In this document: positions 49,842-62,380 of the stretch, piece by piece | Layout: each line of letters opens with the position of its first letter | Position numbering within the stretch: position 1 is the first letter of the stretch | Source of the DNA: Paramecium octaurelia | Taxonomy: Eukaryota > Ciliophora > Oligohymenophorea > Peniculida > Parameciidae | Direction of reading: 5' to 3' | NCBI GenBank assembly: GCA_905182995.1 | Contig: CAJJDP010000137.1 | Coordinates: 186,001 to 250,000 of the forward strand | Length of the DNA stretch: 64,000 nucleotides | Notes under the pieces: model-generated | What the model was told of the DNA's origin: nothing | The model's database searches: none | The model's input: the letters and a program-made list of their open reading frames with translations, nothing else | Translations under genes and position numbers: made by a program

Positions 49842-52800
49842 TCATTTTGCAATATCATTAAGCTTAGCATCGTGTTCTTCAATAACATCCTGCATTTACT
49901 ATATTTCTCCTTCAAGATCCAAAAGTTTTTATTCAACAAGTTTAAGTTTTCCTTCTATTTATTTATTATCTCCAGCCTTTCCACTTGCATCTCCAGCTTT
50001 TCCAGCACCTCCCTATTTAATAATTCAAATATATATAATTACTGTTGATTATTTCTTGACAACCTAGATTTCATCATTACATTATTAGATTTTTTCTTCA
50101 AGCTTATTAAATTCTTCCTCTAATTAGTTCTAAAATTGACTAAATTCCTCTGTTGTAACTCCAGAAGCAGCAGCACTACTACTTTTATTTTTCTTCATGC
50201 TTTCTACTTCAGTTCTAAAGTTTTATATTTCAGTAGTAACTCCTTTTTCAAAATCTTCTACATAACTTTTTAACTCATTTATTTCTTTCTACGCATCTGA
50301 ATTATTGACTGCAGCTCCACCAGCTACTCCAGAACCTAATTTAGAAATTTGATTCTTGAGTTTATTAATTTCTTAATCAATTCTATCAATTTCTTTAGCA
50401 AACATGTCCATTTGTTGTTGGCTATTTTAGCTTTTATTATTTGGAGTCTATGAAACTGGAGATTAAATCTATTTATTAGATTATAAAGTTTTAATTTGGT
50501 TTTTGAGTGATTCAATATCTGTTCCCTATTTCTAGAAATCCTATTCGATATCATTGATTCTTATTTCCATTTCCTTCATCTTATTGTCAGATTATGGTGA
50601 ATTCTTATCTTAATTACCTGTTTTTTAGAATGCAACATTTTGTCCTAAATTATCAATCTATGTCTACAGTCTTTTAATTTCAGCTTCTAAATCTTTTTTA
50701 ACAGTGTCTAAAGCTATTCCATAAGCCACCATATTCTAATCCAAATCTTTGGATTAACTTTAACCTTGACCTTATTACTTGGATAATTATTAAATTTTAT
50801 CATTAACTTTTTCAAATTCAGTGTTGATGTCCACTTACATTTAAGTAGTATCCTGCACTATTTTATCAACATAATCAGTAATTTGTTTCAAATTTTGATT
50901 TTATTATCCAATCTTACCCTCAATCAACAATTTGATATTTTTTTCTTATTTCACCATGTTATCCAAATTAGTCTAATTGTTTTTTAAAATTAACTCCAAA
51001 GTTTGCTAAATTTAAGTTTTCACATAATCAGATAGATTTATTTCCATGGCACCATTCATAGTTTTCATTAACTATATATTACCTACAATCTATTGTAATT
51101 GAACAAAGCTAAGTTTTAATTATTCATCTTAAGTTTTTAATTAATCCTCTTGAATTTTTAATTGTTCTTCTTGTATTTTTATTTATTCTAAATGATTTTT
51201 TTATTCCGTTTCAAGTCTATTGTTCGTTTCTTCCTAATCAACTTGAATTTATTCAAGTTAATTGTGGATGGTGTTATCGAAATTCGTTAATTTCTCTTCT
51301 AGTTCTTAAATTTTGCCTTCTGAATTTTTATTCATTTCAATTAAGTAAGCTTATAATTTATATTCTTATGCTTCGTTGATGGTCTGCTACAACATCAATT
51401 CAATTGTTAATTTTGAATCCAATTCATTTAGGAATTGCCCATGAGCCTTGATGGCATCAGTAATATTATTAAAATTATTTTAAACTCCTTTAACGAAATC
51501 ATTCAAATCTTTCTTTATTTAATTCTTCTTCTGCTCCAATCTCTCCATCTCCTTAACTAACAATTATAATTTTCCTATAATGCCTGTGTGTCTCTCCTTA
51601 TCTAATTCTTCATTAGCTTAACGAATTTATTCGATCAGATAAAACTTTGACTAGAAGTATGCAAAACTCTCATCAATTTAAGATTTCAATTGATTTCCTG
51701 ATGTTATCTATAATTTTACAACTTGAGTCAGCCCATTTTGTGTATCTACTCTTAAGTGATCAATTTTCTTATTAATTTCATCAAACAAATCTTATAGATC
51801 TTGTTTAATTTTTTCAGTTAATTCTTAAAACTAATTTTCTACGTCATTTTTAAATTGAGTCAATTATTAATTAAACTCTTCGTTCATTTTGTCCATCTAC
51901 TAGTTGATTTTATCCTCTAAATCCTTAGCTGCTTATTTTACTTCCTCATGCACATCGTTTAATTTTTAATTGAAATCTTCTTCTAATTTACCGAGCTATT
52001 CATTTATTTATTCATTCAATTTTTGAACAGCTTATTTGAACTCAGCATTAACATCATCCAATTACTATTGTAAATTATTCTAAACAGAATCAATTTTATT
52101 ATTCAATGACATATCCAATTGATTGAGTTAATTCTCCATTGAGAATTGCCATTACAACCTGTCTTACCTCTCTCTATTAACTATATTGATAATATGTTCC
52201 TAGAAGTTTTCGAGTGTGGTCATCGTGTACATTCTTTCCAAATACATTTCAGTTTATATTTATATATGGATCTCCTTCATGGCTGAATCCATTTTTTCCA
52301 TCTATTGGATTGTCCAAATTCTTAACTTAAACACATCGTCTTCAATTCCTTTTATCATCATTTTTAAGTCATGTTTAGTTTATTCTAATTCTTATTGAAC
52401 ATATGATTTAAGAGTATTCTCTATTTTTTTAATATATAGCTTCATCTATTCCATAGTCTTAGAAAATTCTAAGCTTAACACATCCAGTTTTGTTTACATT
52501 CTATTTTCTGAATTCAGAATTTCTTATTTCAGTTACCTTTCAATGTCCTTGACCTTTTCTGAATAATCTCTTTCAATCTTTTAGATGGCTTCATTCAATT
52601 TCTCATCCTAATCCCTTCTCAACTGTTACATTTCATAATCCAAATCCTCTTTTAACTTTCTAACCATATCTCCATATTTCTCAATCAACTCTTACAGTCT
52701 TTGTCTAAGTTCCTTCTCTTCATCAATCATGGATTATAATCTTTGTAAAATATATTCTTCTCTGTTTCTAATTAGGTCCTTCATCTAAATTGACAAACTA

Positions 52801-54613
52801 TCTAACTTTGCATTTGTTTATTAATCAGCCATTTCTATTTCTCTAGTGATTCTATCATTGATTTGTTATGAAGACTCTAAAACTTACTGAGTAGCATCCT
52901 TTTTAGCAGTTTCAATGGCAAATTGTATTTATTCATGCAATGAGATATTGTATTGTAATTGGATATTTTTAATGATTTCAGAAAGCTCTATTCTTAACTA
53001 GTCCAATTTGAATTCTTAAGAATTTAATCCTTAATTTACCTTTTGATCTAGATTTTTCATCAATTAAAGGTATTTTTTATCATTATTTTCAACATCATTA
53101 GTAATCTTCTTCAAACTCTCTTGAAGTTCATTCTTATCTTTAATTTAATCTCCTTTGATGTTCTTCAGATTTGTACTAACTTCAGTAAAGATAACTAAGT
53201 TTTTCTGTGCAAATTGCTTTTTCCAATCTTCATTCAATGTTCTTTCATCATTCAATAACTTATTTTAAATTTCAATACTCTTTTGCATCTAAGATTCGTA
53301 ACCCTATAATTATTCTTGCTACCTCTAAAATTCCTTCTGGAGACTATTATTAATTAAGTTAGCATGTTCATGCATCATTTACCTAGTTTCTCCAACTCTG
53401 AAATTTAATTCCTTTTACCCTTGTTCAATCAAGGCCACCTTAGCCAAAGATGATTCTCTAATCATATCTACTGTTTTAGAGATTGACTTAATGTTTTCAG
53501 TAACAATGGTTTAGGATGCAGCCAAATTAGCTTCTAGTTACTCCTTTGTATTCTTAATAATTTAATTTAATGATGAAACACTGTCATGCATCTATTTCAT
53601 AAACTTTTGTTCTCCCAAAAGGATCTATTTTTCGTCATTTCTTATTTCCTCTTTGAATGCTTATATTTTATTTTCTAATTGATTTCTTTGATCAAATTCA
53701 CTCTTTAGGCGTCTTTCAACTTCATCAGCTATTCTGGCTTCTACACTTCCAATGAGATTCTTGATGTAATCCTAGTCTTAATTGATTTTAGCCAATTTCA
53801 TATTATCTAAGGCTTTGATGCTGACCTTGGTTTTCTCATTTTATTCTAAGAACTCCTCTCTTTGTTGTTTCAATTTATTGTAAAAGTCGGATTCCTGTTT
53901 AACCAATCTGTAGTGGAAATCTTGCCATTACTTTTACAAGTCTTCCACTATCACATCTCTGTGTGTTTTCTCGTTGTTGAATGCTTCTCTCAACAATTTA
54001 ACTTCGAGGTTGTCAGGTACTGGTTATATAGTAGTTGGTTTGGAAACATTTAATTTCAATTCAATGCCTTCCTATTGATTGATTAAGGCACTCAATTTGA
54101 GTTCTTGATCATTGCACTTCTTTTACAAATCAAGTATCATTTAAGAGAGATTGTCTCTATTCTTCTCTCCTTAATTTCGTAACTGACTTATTGCATCTTG
54201 GAGTATGGCCTGTTTGTCATTCACTTGTTTCCACAAATGCATTTCCTACGATTCCAGTTGTTTTATCGATTGCATATACTTTTGTGGATTATCCTCTATA
54301 GTCTTCTATATCCTTCTTTCAATATTGGCTTTGAAATCAATCATCAAAATCTCTAAATCTCTGACTTTACTACTCAGTTCCAATTAATTTATCTCTTTGT
54401 CCACATCCTTCATGACCAAGGATTAAGTGGCAGCTCTACTATCCAAACGAGGTAGAGCAATTGCATTTTTTGAACCTGATGGCAATCTAGCAATTTGGGT
54501 TTGTTTTGGATCACTCTAAATATTTCAATGCTATTTACTTCTATGGCTTTCTATTACACTTATTATTGTCGAAATCTTAATTTTGGAGTTTGTCTATTAT
54601 TTAGTTCGTCCAT
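49842..54613 (-). CDS. giant coiled-coil protein, 1572 residues
   Basis: Introns 50013-50042 (30 nt) and 54516-54538. After a short basic N-terminus with LDSRAAT and a Pro/Ser region, nearly all of the protein is uninterrupted coiled coil rich in Gln, Glu, Lys, Asn and Leu, including a run of near-repeats (QEEQLKIQEDQLKTQDEQ). The C-terminal 250 residues contain Gly/Ala-rich breaks (GSGVAGGAA, KAGDASGKAGD) between helices. No membrane segment or known domain. Ciliary, basal-body or nuclear-lamina-like roles are possible; none is supported. It starts 15 bp from the divergent nuclease gene. Confidence 0.8.
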
Positions 54614-54628
54614 TTTTTATAAATATAA
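54614..54628. promoter_or_regulatory. 15-bp gap between divergent start codons
   Basis: The start codons of the giant coiled-coil gene (minus, 54613) and the SNM1-type nuclease gene (plus, 54629) are separated by only 15 bases. Core promoters must overlap coding sequence or one true start is further inside. Confidence 0.5.
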
Positions 54629-56123
54629 ATGGTATTAATTTCATACACCAACATTATTGTTGATGATTTTGGATATGCAAGGCGAAATCCCCTTAAACGA
54701 TACATCTATTTCTTAACCCACATGCACTCCGATCATTACTAAGGAATAAGCAATGGCTGGGATTACGGATAAATATTTTGTTCCACAGTCACCAAAGCTC
54801 TTCTATTAGTTAAATTCCCTGGAGTCAAAGGAGTGGTATTATTACTATCCTATCAACTTTAGATGACCATCCCTATGAAAACACCAACTGAAATAGAACT
54901 CTGCAAAAAATATAAAGTAAAAGTAACCTTTTTAGACGCCAACCATTGTCCTGGTGCTGTGATGATTCTTTTCTAAGGCTACTTCGGAACCATTTTACAT
55001 ACCGGAGATATGAGATTTAATATGGAGATGATTCCAAAGAACCCGCAACTTTACCCTCCTCAAAATATTTCAAATGAAAATGGAAAGTGTTCCATTGACA
55101 TTGATGAACTAATTCTGGATAACACCTATTGTGATCCAATCTTTAAGTTCCCCAATAGAGATGAAGCCTTTAAAATGTTATGTGAGATCATTGACAAAAA
55201 TCCTAATAATAGAGTTTTCTTATGTGTTGATTCAGTCGGGAAGGAGGAATTAATGGTTGAATTGGCTAAACATTACGACACAGTCATCGTAGTGAATGAA
55301 TAACGATACGAGATAGTGACTGCTATGAATTTCTACGTTGAATATTTCACTCTTGATAAAACTTAAGGCTGGATTGAAGTCATTAGAAAAGGGGAGGTGG
55401 AAGAAAGACTCAAAGATAAAAACTCTATTGCCATAACTGCAACTGGATGGGCTAACACGACTAGTTATCAAATGCCAGATAATAGAAGATATGTCATTCC
55501 CTATTCACTACATTCTAATTTCAATGAAATGCATCAATTTGTTAAGAGTATCCAACCTGCTTTATTGTAAAAAGTAGTCAAGAACAACACAGGAAAAAGC
55601 AACAAAATTTATAATATCACTCAATTTTCACAATATATGGTGACTCTTCATCACATCAAATAAAGAGTAAGACATAATCCAACCTTATTAGGGATTTGAG
55701 TTTTTTCTAAAGAATTACACTGATGAAAAACGATTATCCTAAGAGTATAGATCAATTATGATGGACAGCAGAAAATAGAGGGAGATCAATCAAGAACTAG
55801 GAATTGAATTGACTGAATAAGATCATTAAATCATAAATCAAACCATGTTTCAAGATACAAATTAGAATATTTTCTAAAAACAAAAGCAGTAATTACAATA
55901 CTATTTATTTTTTAGAGTTCGCAAAGGATACAAATTTGAGTAACCAGAAACTAACAAAAATTTTAAAATTACTCAATTTATTAGAGCCAAAAAACAATTA
56001 GTAAACACAGAAAAAGCATTACAACAGGATGTTATTCCAGTGGAAAAAGAAAAAAGAAAGGACAATAATGCTGAAATTACTGAAGTTACTAAGCAAACAA
56101 AGGATCCAATAATTATTGATTGA
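54629..56123 (+). CDS. SNM1/Artemis-type metallo-beta-lactamase nuclease (DCLRE1 family)
   Basis: 480 residues with introns 54836-54862 (27 nt, a multiple of three with no in-frame TGA) and 55667-55691. Metal-binding motifs: LTHMHSDHYQGI (HxHxDH), LDANHCPGAVMILF and HTGDMRF, then LDNTYCDP, in the order of the beta-CASP DNA-repair group. These enzymes trim interstrand cross-links or hairpin ends. The C-terminus is basic and ends DPIIID, possibly a SUMO-interacting motif (inference). The first intron is supported by the better family fit when removed. Confidence 0.88.
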
Positions 56124-56423
56124 TTTATTTAAATGTTAGTTTGTAAGTTTAATAAATAATTCTTAAGAATTATCAAAAAATCAATTAAATTATTAATATG
56201 AAGGTAAAGAATAAAGTAATTAAAAATTCAATTTATAAAATATCTTTAAATTCATATTAGTTGAAAGTGCAACCAAAAATAAATTCTATATCAGTAGTGC
56301 GAAAGTTGAGTTCATATTAAATTATCGTACTCATTAAAATTCATCATTATATAATCACTCATATAAGTTTATTATAAATATAATTGACATATCAATTTTT
56401 GTATATGGGTTAATTTTTTTAAT
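56124..56423. other. 300-bp intergenic region
   Basis: AT-rich, probably the promoter of the following kinase gene; no gene seen. Confidence 0.35.
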
Positions 56424-58002
56424 ATGCAATCTGTCAACAAATTGTTCGTAAAATGTCAATCAGAACCAGCAAAGGAACACATCATTTTCAAGACTGAATT
56501 CTTCAAGAACACCAATCACAAATCAGTTCTGCTGCTTTTGTGTAGCGATGAGCACATATACAAAATAAATGTAATTTCTCAATTGCTTAGTTTGTAGAAA
56601 TAGAAGATTTACAAGGTTTCACTTTCGTCCTTGAGATTCAGTGTAAAGGCCGAATAAGCTAATAAGCAAACTCAAAAATAGATGAAAGGTGATGAATTCC
56701 ATACTTAAATATACAAATTTACTTTGGAGAGAGATGACACAGATGCTAATGAATTTTACAACTTTAACTTCTAAACCATGTATTGGTTCGACAATCTCAG
56801 GAACAAGTTAAACATGCTCGACTATTAAGTGAACTATGATATTTCTAAATTAATCGGTAAAGGAACTTTTGCCTCAGTTTACGAAGCAAAATCCAAATTC
56901 GATAGTCAAATGTATGCTGCCAAGGCATTCTACAAGAAAACGCTATTTTAAGATCCAAAAGGAAAAGTATTTTAAAAAATATTTCCTTTAGGAACAAGTT
57001 GAAAATGAGATTAGAATCATGAGGCAACTCAACCATCCAAACTTAATAAACTTGCATGAAGTTTATGAGAATAAGGCATAGATCTATCTCATCATTGATT
57101 TAGCAAGAGGAGGCTCGCTTGAATACGCTCTCAAAGTACTAAATGGGCCAGTGCCTTTCTTATCCGCAAAAGTGATATTCCGTTAAATAGTAGAGGGACT
57201 CATTGGATTACACGAGAAGAACATAATGCATAGAGATTTGAAACCAGACAATATTCTCTTCAGAGATTTTGTTCCCTTAAAAAGATATGGATTAATTCAT
57301 ATGGGGCCGAATATAATGGTTAGTGACTTCGGTGTTTCTAGTGTTGTATAAGAAAAACTCAATGTCTATTAATACACAGGAACCCCGGGTTACATGGCTC
57401 CTGAAGTATTTGAAACTGAGACAGACCCAACGAAAACATACAATGAAAAATGTGATATATTTTCATTGGGTTGCATTTTGTATTATCTATTGATTGGCAA
57501 ACCCCTTTTTGCCAATAAATAAGCGAATATGGAAATGAAAATTGATTGGATGGCTGTTGAATAGGAGTTGAATTCAAGTCATTCTCTTACTATGTTATTG
57601 TAGAAGATGTTATCTCCAAGTCCTAATGATAGACCATCTTGCAAAGAAATTTTGGAAAACAAGATATTAGAGGTAGAGTATGGAGAAGACGGAGTTCCTT
57701 TATTCAAAGACTTCTAGAGACCCAAAAGTAGTCCTCCAAAAAGATTGATTCAAGAGGATCCCCTTAAAAACAAAGGTAAGAGAGGTAGTGTGTTAATGAA
57801 CAATAAGGCCATCAATATGATGCCCATCATGGAAGAAAAACAAAGGGATTCTGGTAATCATAAGTTTACCAAGAGAAATACTAATATGGATATCTAGGAT
57901 ATGAGATCGAGTCAAATAAGTGTGAATCCCCAATCAGTGAAATAAGCAAGGCGTTCGTCTGCAATTATACCTGGAACAGCTAAAAGACCATCACAATAAT
58001 GA
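56424..58002 (+). CDS. Ser/Thr protein kinase with N-terminal extension
   Basis: 508 residues with introns 56571-56597 (27 nt) and 56967-56991. An N-terminal 125-residue region of beta-strand character (possibly PH-like) precedes the kinase: LIGKGTFASVYEAK, a MYAAKAFYKK lysine, HRDLKPDNILF, DFGVS and MAPEVFETE are intact. A basic Ser/Arg-rich C-tail (RSSAIIPGTAK) ends the protein. Looks like a CAMK/ciliate-specific kinase; substrate unknown. Unlike the kinase at 33551, the catalytic domain is internal. Confidence 0.88.
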
Positions 58003-58024
58003 TTAAATTAAATTAAATTTTAAT

Positions 58025-58418
58025 ATGTAGCAAATTAGTAAGGAGAAAGAGTAATAGTATCATCAGTATATGGAGTTGGAGAAGGAAGTTATGAACACTT
58101 TAGCTAAGGTCAGACAATATGAAGCCTCAATGACTTAGCTAAAGCGAAACATTCAGAAATGTCAAATTACATTAAAGGAACTAGGTAGTATTGATTAATA
58201 GAAGACATTTTAGCCTATTGGTAAATGGTAATAGGTTTCATGTAATTGATAGCTTCATTCTCAAACCAAAATAGAATATTGCAAATGAAGTTGTTGAAAT
58301 CATTAAATCTCACGAAAAAGATATTGATGAATACGAGAAAGTGAGACAACACTTAATTACAAAAGGTAAAGAAAAGGAAACACAATTGTAAGAATCCATG
58401 AAGGCTCTAAAAATTTGA
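58025..58418 (+). CDS. prefoldin subunit 1-like protein
   Basis: 122 residues with a 25-nt intron (58228-58252). Two coiled-coil helices flank a short beta segment with FQPIGKCFILKPK, the hallmark of beta-class prefoldins (PxGxxF in PFDN1). Prefoldin hands nascent actin and tubulin to the CCT chaperonin. It starts 22 bp after the kinase stop. Another beta-class prefoldin cannot be fully excluded. Confidence 0.8.
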
Positions 58419-58795
58419 ATTATTCCTTTTGAATGTTCTAATAAAAAAGTATAACAAAAAATTTTGTTATTCCTTTTGATAGTTAATTAGAAATAGATTA
58501 TACTAAACTTATATGATCAAAATTGTTTTATCAGAATAAAGTTGGTTTAGCTATTTCTTTATGTTACTATGAATAAATGATAAATTATTACAAAAAAATC
58601 AACGGTTTTTCTAGGCATCTAATTTCCATCTTTTCTGACCTATAAAACACTAGATTTACTCTACATTAAGAACTTTAGATTATTGTATAATTAAAAGGCT
58701 TCTTCTATTTATGCTTCAACGCATTTATTTTTTTGAAAACTAGTTTAACTATTGTAAGATTCTTTATGGTGATGAAACTAAGATAATTGATTGAA
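58419..58795. other. 377-bp convergent intergenic region
   Basis: 3' ends of prefoldin and the poly-Gln gene; nothing else recognised. Confidence 0.35.
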
Positions 58796-59122
58796 TCATA
58801 CATAGGATGCACTGTTATTTTTAGTGGTATTTGATCCGATTGGAATTGAATTAAATTACACTTTCAACATGGACTTTACCGGAGTTGTTTTTTTATCAAC
58901 ATAAGGTGAATCTTATTTTGATTAACTTCTATTGATTTAGATCATTGGTCTAGGTACTTTGCGTTCACTTTATGAAATCTTATTTGTTGGTTCTTTATTT
59001 TCTGACTCTATTGTTACTGTTTTGTTCACAGTTTACTTTTCATTTGGATTTTTTTATTAAGATAAATTTTAATTTTTGTATTATTCTTTTTATTATTATT
59101 ATTATTATTATTATTGTAATTA

Positions 59123-59159
<37 letters not shown>

Positions 59160-59865
59160 GGTAGCTTTTTTAAGCTTGAACTTCTTAGAACTCCCTTAAA
59201 ACATTCTGCTTTTCTTGTATAAGATGATTCAGAAATGCGGGATTCTTTACTTGATGGTCTTTGTCTTAATTCATAATATACTTTAGATTGTTATTATTGC
59301 TAAGATGAAGTCTGTCGAGGATTGTTCCTAGAAGCAGCTTCTTTGGTGCTTTAAGATTAATAAGAAAACTAAGACTTATTTGCTAATTTATCCATTTCAA
59401 AATCCTTTGTTTCTCTTGTTAATCTTTGTATTTCCAAATCTATATTTCCAATATCTTTCAACAATATTTTTTTTTAGTTTGCACTATCAATTTTAACAAT
59501 AGAGGGAGTTTACGCAATTGGAGTTGGCACCACGATTTATTAAGTCTTTTCCACATCTACTTCTGGAGAAGGAGTAGAATTCTATTGTGGAGATTCTTCT
59601 TTAACAAGTTTCAATTGCTTTGATTTCTGTTTCGGGTTCTTCAACTATGTTTTCTTAGGGTTGAACACAATGAATTCCTATTGATTTGTTTCTTATGGTT
59701 TTGATATTTTGGATGACTTTTTATTTTTTTGGCTACTCTCATATTATTCCAACAAATTGCCCATTATTTATTATTTTCTTAAGTAAATCACAATCATTAC
59801 CTCAATTCAAATTAAGCAGCTGCTTCCTCTTCACTTAATTTACTATACCTGCCTTATTCGTTCAT
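58796..59865 (-). CDS. Ser/Lys/Gln-rich protein with poly-glutamine tract
   Basis: 348 residues with one 23-nt intron (59778-59800). The start MNEQGRYSKLSEEEAAAQ opens a mostly disordered, basic protein with one short coiled coil (DIGNIDLEIQRLTRETK). Near the middle a tract of about eleven Gln, a Leu and seven more Gln is encoded by pure TAA codons, because the plus-strand ATT microsatellite reads as Gln on this strand. No domain recognised. Clean frame across 349 codons supports a real gene. Confidence 0.7.
59085..59158. repeat. ATT/TAA microsatellite (coding)
   Basis: About 24 near-perfect ATT units interrupted by GTA and GTT. On the minus strand it is a run of TAA codons, that is, poly-Gln inside the gene at 58796-59865. 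Confidence 0.9.
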
Positions 59866-60548
59866 TCAGTTAAATAAATTAATATGTGTATTTATAATGA
59901 GCGTATTAATTTTAAAAGTTTTTTATTTTAATAAAAGAACTTACGAACGAATCAAAAAAGATAAGATTATTCCTAACCGAGGAACTATTATTCTAATCTC
60001 ATATTATAAATATTATTATAAAATTATAGATCATAAAAACCCAATAAGGTTTGAGTTAATTAAAATACTGTCGTTACTAAACATTAATTTGAATTCTTTT
60101 TCTTTAATTTAATTATAAAAGTAAGTAATTTTATACTAATTACGAAAAGTAAATTTGAAATAGTATTACATATATTTACATACAATAAATTGTTGAATCA
60201 AGCATTTCGAATTCTTAAAATGGAACCCACTCCAGAATTATTCTACCTATAATTAGCGAAATTTATCACATTATTATATTGGAATAGAATTCATAATAAT
60301 AATTTGGAGTAAAAAAGGAAGATTGATTCAAATAATTAAATTTTAATATCAATATAATCATTATTGCTCCTTGTAGATGATATATGATATTGATAATATT
60401 TCTTGAATTTAAAATCTATAAATGACATTATTTTATTTTATTTTATTTTCAAAAGATTTAAAATATAATAATAGTTTGAATATGTGTAAAACCTTTTTGA
60501 TTATATCACAATATAGTTATAGTTTCAGATTTCTATTTATTAATTATT
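59866..60548. other. 683-bp region without supported gene
   Basis: A 71-codon plus-strand frame (from 59897) exists but shows no gene-like composition or conserved motif; treated as chance. Otherwise AT-rich. Confidence 0.35.
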
Positions 60549-60962
60549 TCAATCTATTAATGAGTATTTGCGTGTCGGAATGTAAAATAAATTTCTCCTT
60601 ATAATATTTTCAATTTATGAAACCACATCTGTTTCTGTGTGTCTATGTCTTAGTATTTTTAACTATAATAGAGCTTTATTTTGCAGTAATTAAGGTAAAG
60701 TCTATTGCTCTGGTTATTCTTCCTTTTTCTTCACAGAAACGTTGTTCTATGATCTTCTTGTATACACTTGAGGAGAAATATTGTTTAATTTAAGTTTTGG
60801 AAATTGAGATCTCTTAGTAGAGTTGATGTTATGAAAATGCCTTTAAAAGGTATTGATTTCGCTTATATTTTTATTTGACGAAGTCTCATGAGAGTAATTC
60901 TAACGCGATCTTGGTCTAATCTAATCATTGCACCAAGGGCCAAAGTCTTGGTCAAATTGCAT
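60549..60962 (-). CDS. basic 137-residue protein, hypothetical
   Basis: Intronless frame starting MQFDQDFGPWCNDQIRPRSR, with a basic Asn/Gln-rich middle and a C-terminal helix ending RKYSLID. The Trp/Cys start and uninterrupted length support a real gene. No family recognised. Confidence 0.5.
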
Positions 60963-60979
60963 ATTGTATAATAATAATA

Positions 60980-61860
60980 CATTTAATTTATAAATTCTTT
61001 ACTCAAATTCCTAAAACTGTTGAATTTTTAGAAAGAATCTAACTCTAATAACCTGGTTTTAGTCAATTTTAATTGATATTTGCTTGAAGTAGTTTTCACC
61101 AAAGTATCACTATCTTTCAGTAATAATATTTTCTGATAGATTCAGAGTAAATATAATATCAGAATTGCTATATGTTAATAAAGAGATAATCCATCTTAAA
61201 AATGAAATTGTATGAAGATTTCACTTTAGATAAATGGCAGGTATCAATAGGATCTGATTTGTAGATTGATATTAGGAATTCTAAGTTTTTTAAATCAATG
61301 ATTTCTATAATCATTTTTATGTAGAATTTTATTTTGATTAATTATTCTTTATCTACAATTTTCTTCTATTTAGTTCTTTTTGAAATGTAATTATTAGTAA
61401 ACAATCATTTTTGCTTAGATGCTTGAGTCCTTTTGTGATTATGCTATCCTTTTAATTTCTAAGTAAGAGGAAGTTAGTAATGTTAGATGTTATGATCAAA
61501 TCAAAAGGTGCAACTTTTTCCTATTATTCCTTATTAGATCTTGGTAAATTTTTTTAAAGTAATTTGAGTCTTATAAATTCTTTTCATCAATTTTAGTTCA
61601 TTAGTTCTAAGTGATCAAAGCAAATATTTTCATTAGGAATTATATTATTTTCCATCTTATTAACAGATAAGAATAATATTTCAAGAGTCAAATATTTCTT
61701 CTCTTTTTCTTCTGCGGATTATCCTAAAATATTAACCTTATTTTGGCAATCTCCATTAATATTAACGAAAGAGTTTGTTTTTATGAAATTTCTGAATTTT
61801 AATTTTATAAATTAAATTTTTAAAGACATCTTATCAAAAGTATATACAATTCTATTGTAT
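60980..61860 (-). pseudogene. degraded coding region, possibly leucine-rich repeat
   Basis: On the minus strand, protein-like pieces rich in Leu and Asn occur in different frames and are separated by TGA codons (for example YLTLEILFLSVNKMENN, FIRLKLLQKNL and LEFLISIYK). The Leu spacing hints at leucine-rich repeats. I could not restore a gene with tiny introns, so this may be a pseudogene. Confidence 0.3.
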
Positions 61861-62380
61861 TTTTTTTTAATCAAATTAGCCTTTGAATAGTTTCATTTGG
61901 TTAACTTTAATAAATTCATTGTTTCTCAATATAGATTTAATTTTTTGATTAAATTTAATTTATCTTAAAAAGGGCCCTAATAATATATGATTCATTTTGA
62001 AAATTATTTAAAGGTTAGTAAGCATCATTATTAATTTATAATTTAAATTGATATTAATAAATAAAATAATAAATTCTCTTCAACACTTATATCTAAATGT
62101 TGTGTAGAAAATCTATTATTTTATCGGTAATAATCACTGCCATTTAGAGATTGACCTATATGATTGGATGGTTCAATGAAAATTCTAATCAAACAATATA
62201 TATTTAAATAAAATATAAAGTAAGGCTTGTGGATAATGGGGAAATTTAGTTTAAAATTTAAAAGTATTTTGAAATGATGTTGTTTATTCAATTGAATATA
62301 AAAATCAATAGGGGAAATAGTTAAACTAATTCAAATCATAAATAATCAATTAAGAAAATGCAAATTATGATAATTTTTAT
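61861..62380. other. 520-bp intergenic region
   Basis: Very AT-rich, upstream of the last gene; nothing recognised. Confidence 0.35.

Noticed and set aside
50336-50554. Separate small basic protein inside the giant coiled-coil gene
   Set aside because: It is another frame of the long coiled-coil reading frame on the same strand.
59897-60112. 71-codon plus-strand frame without TAA/TAG
   Set aside because: Composition is plain AT-rich background with no motif; chance.
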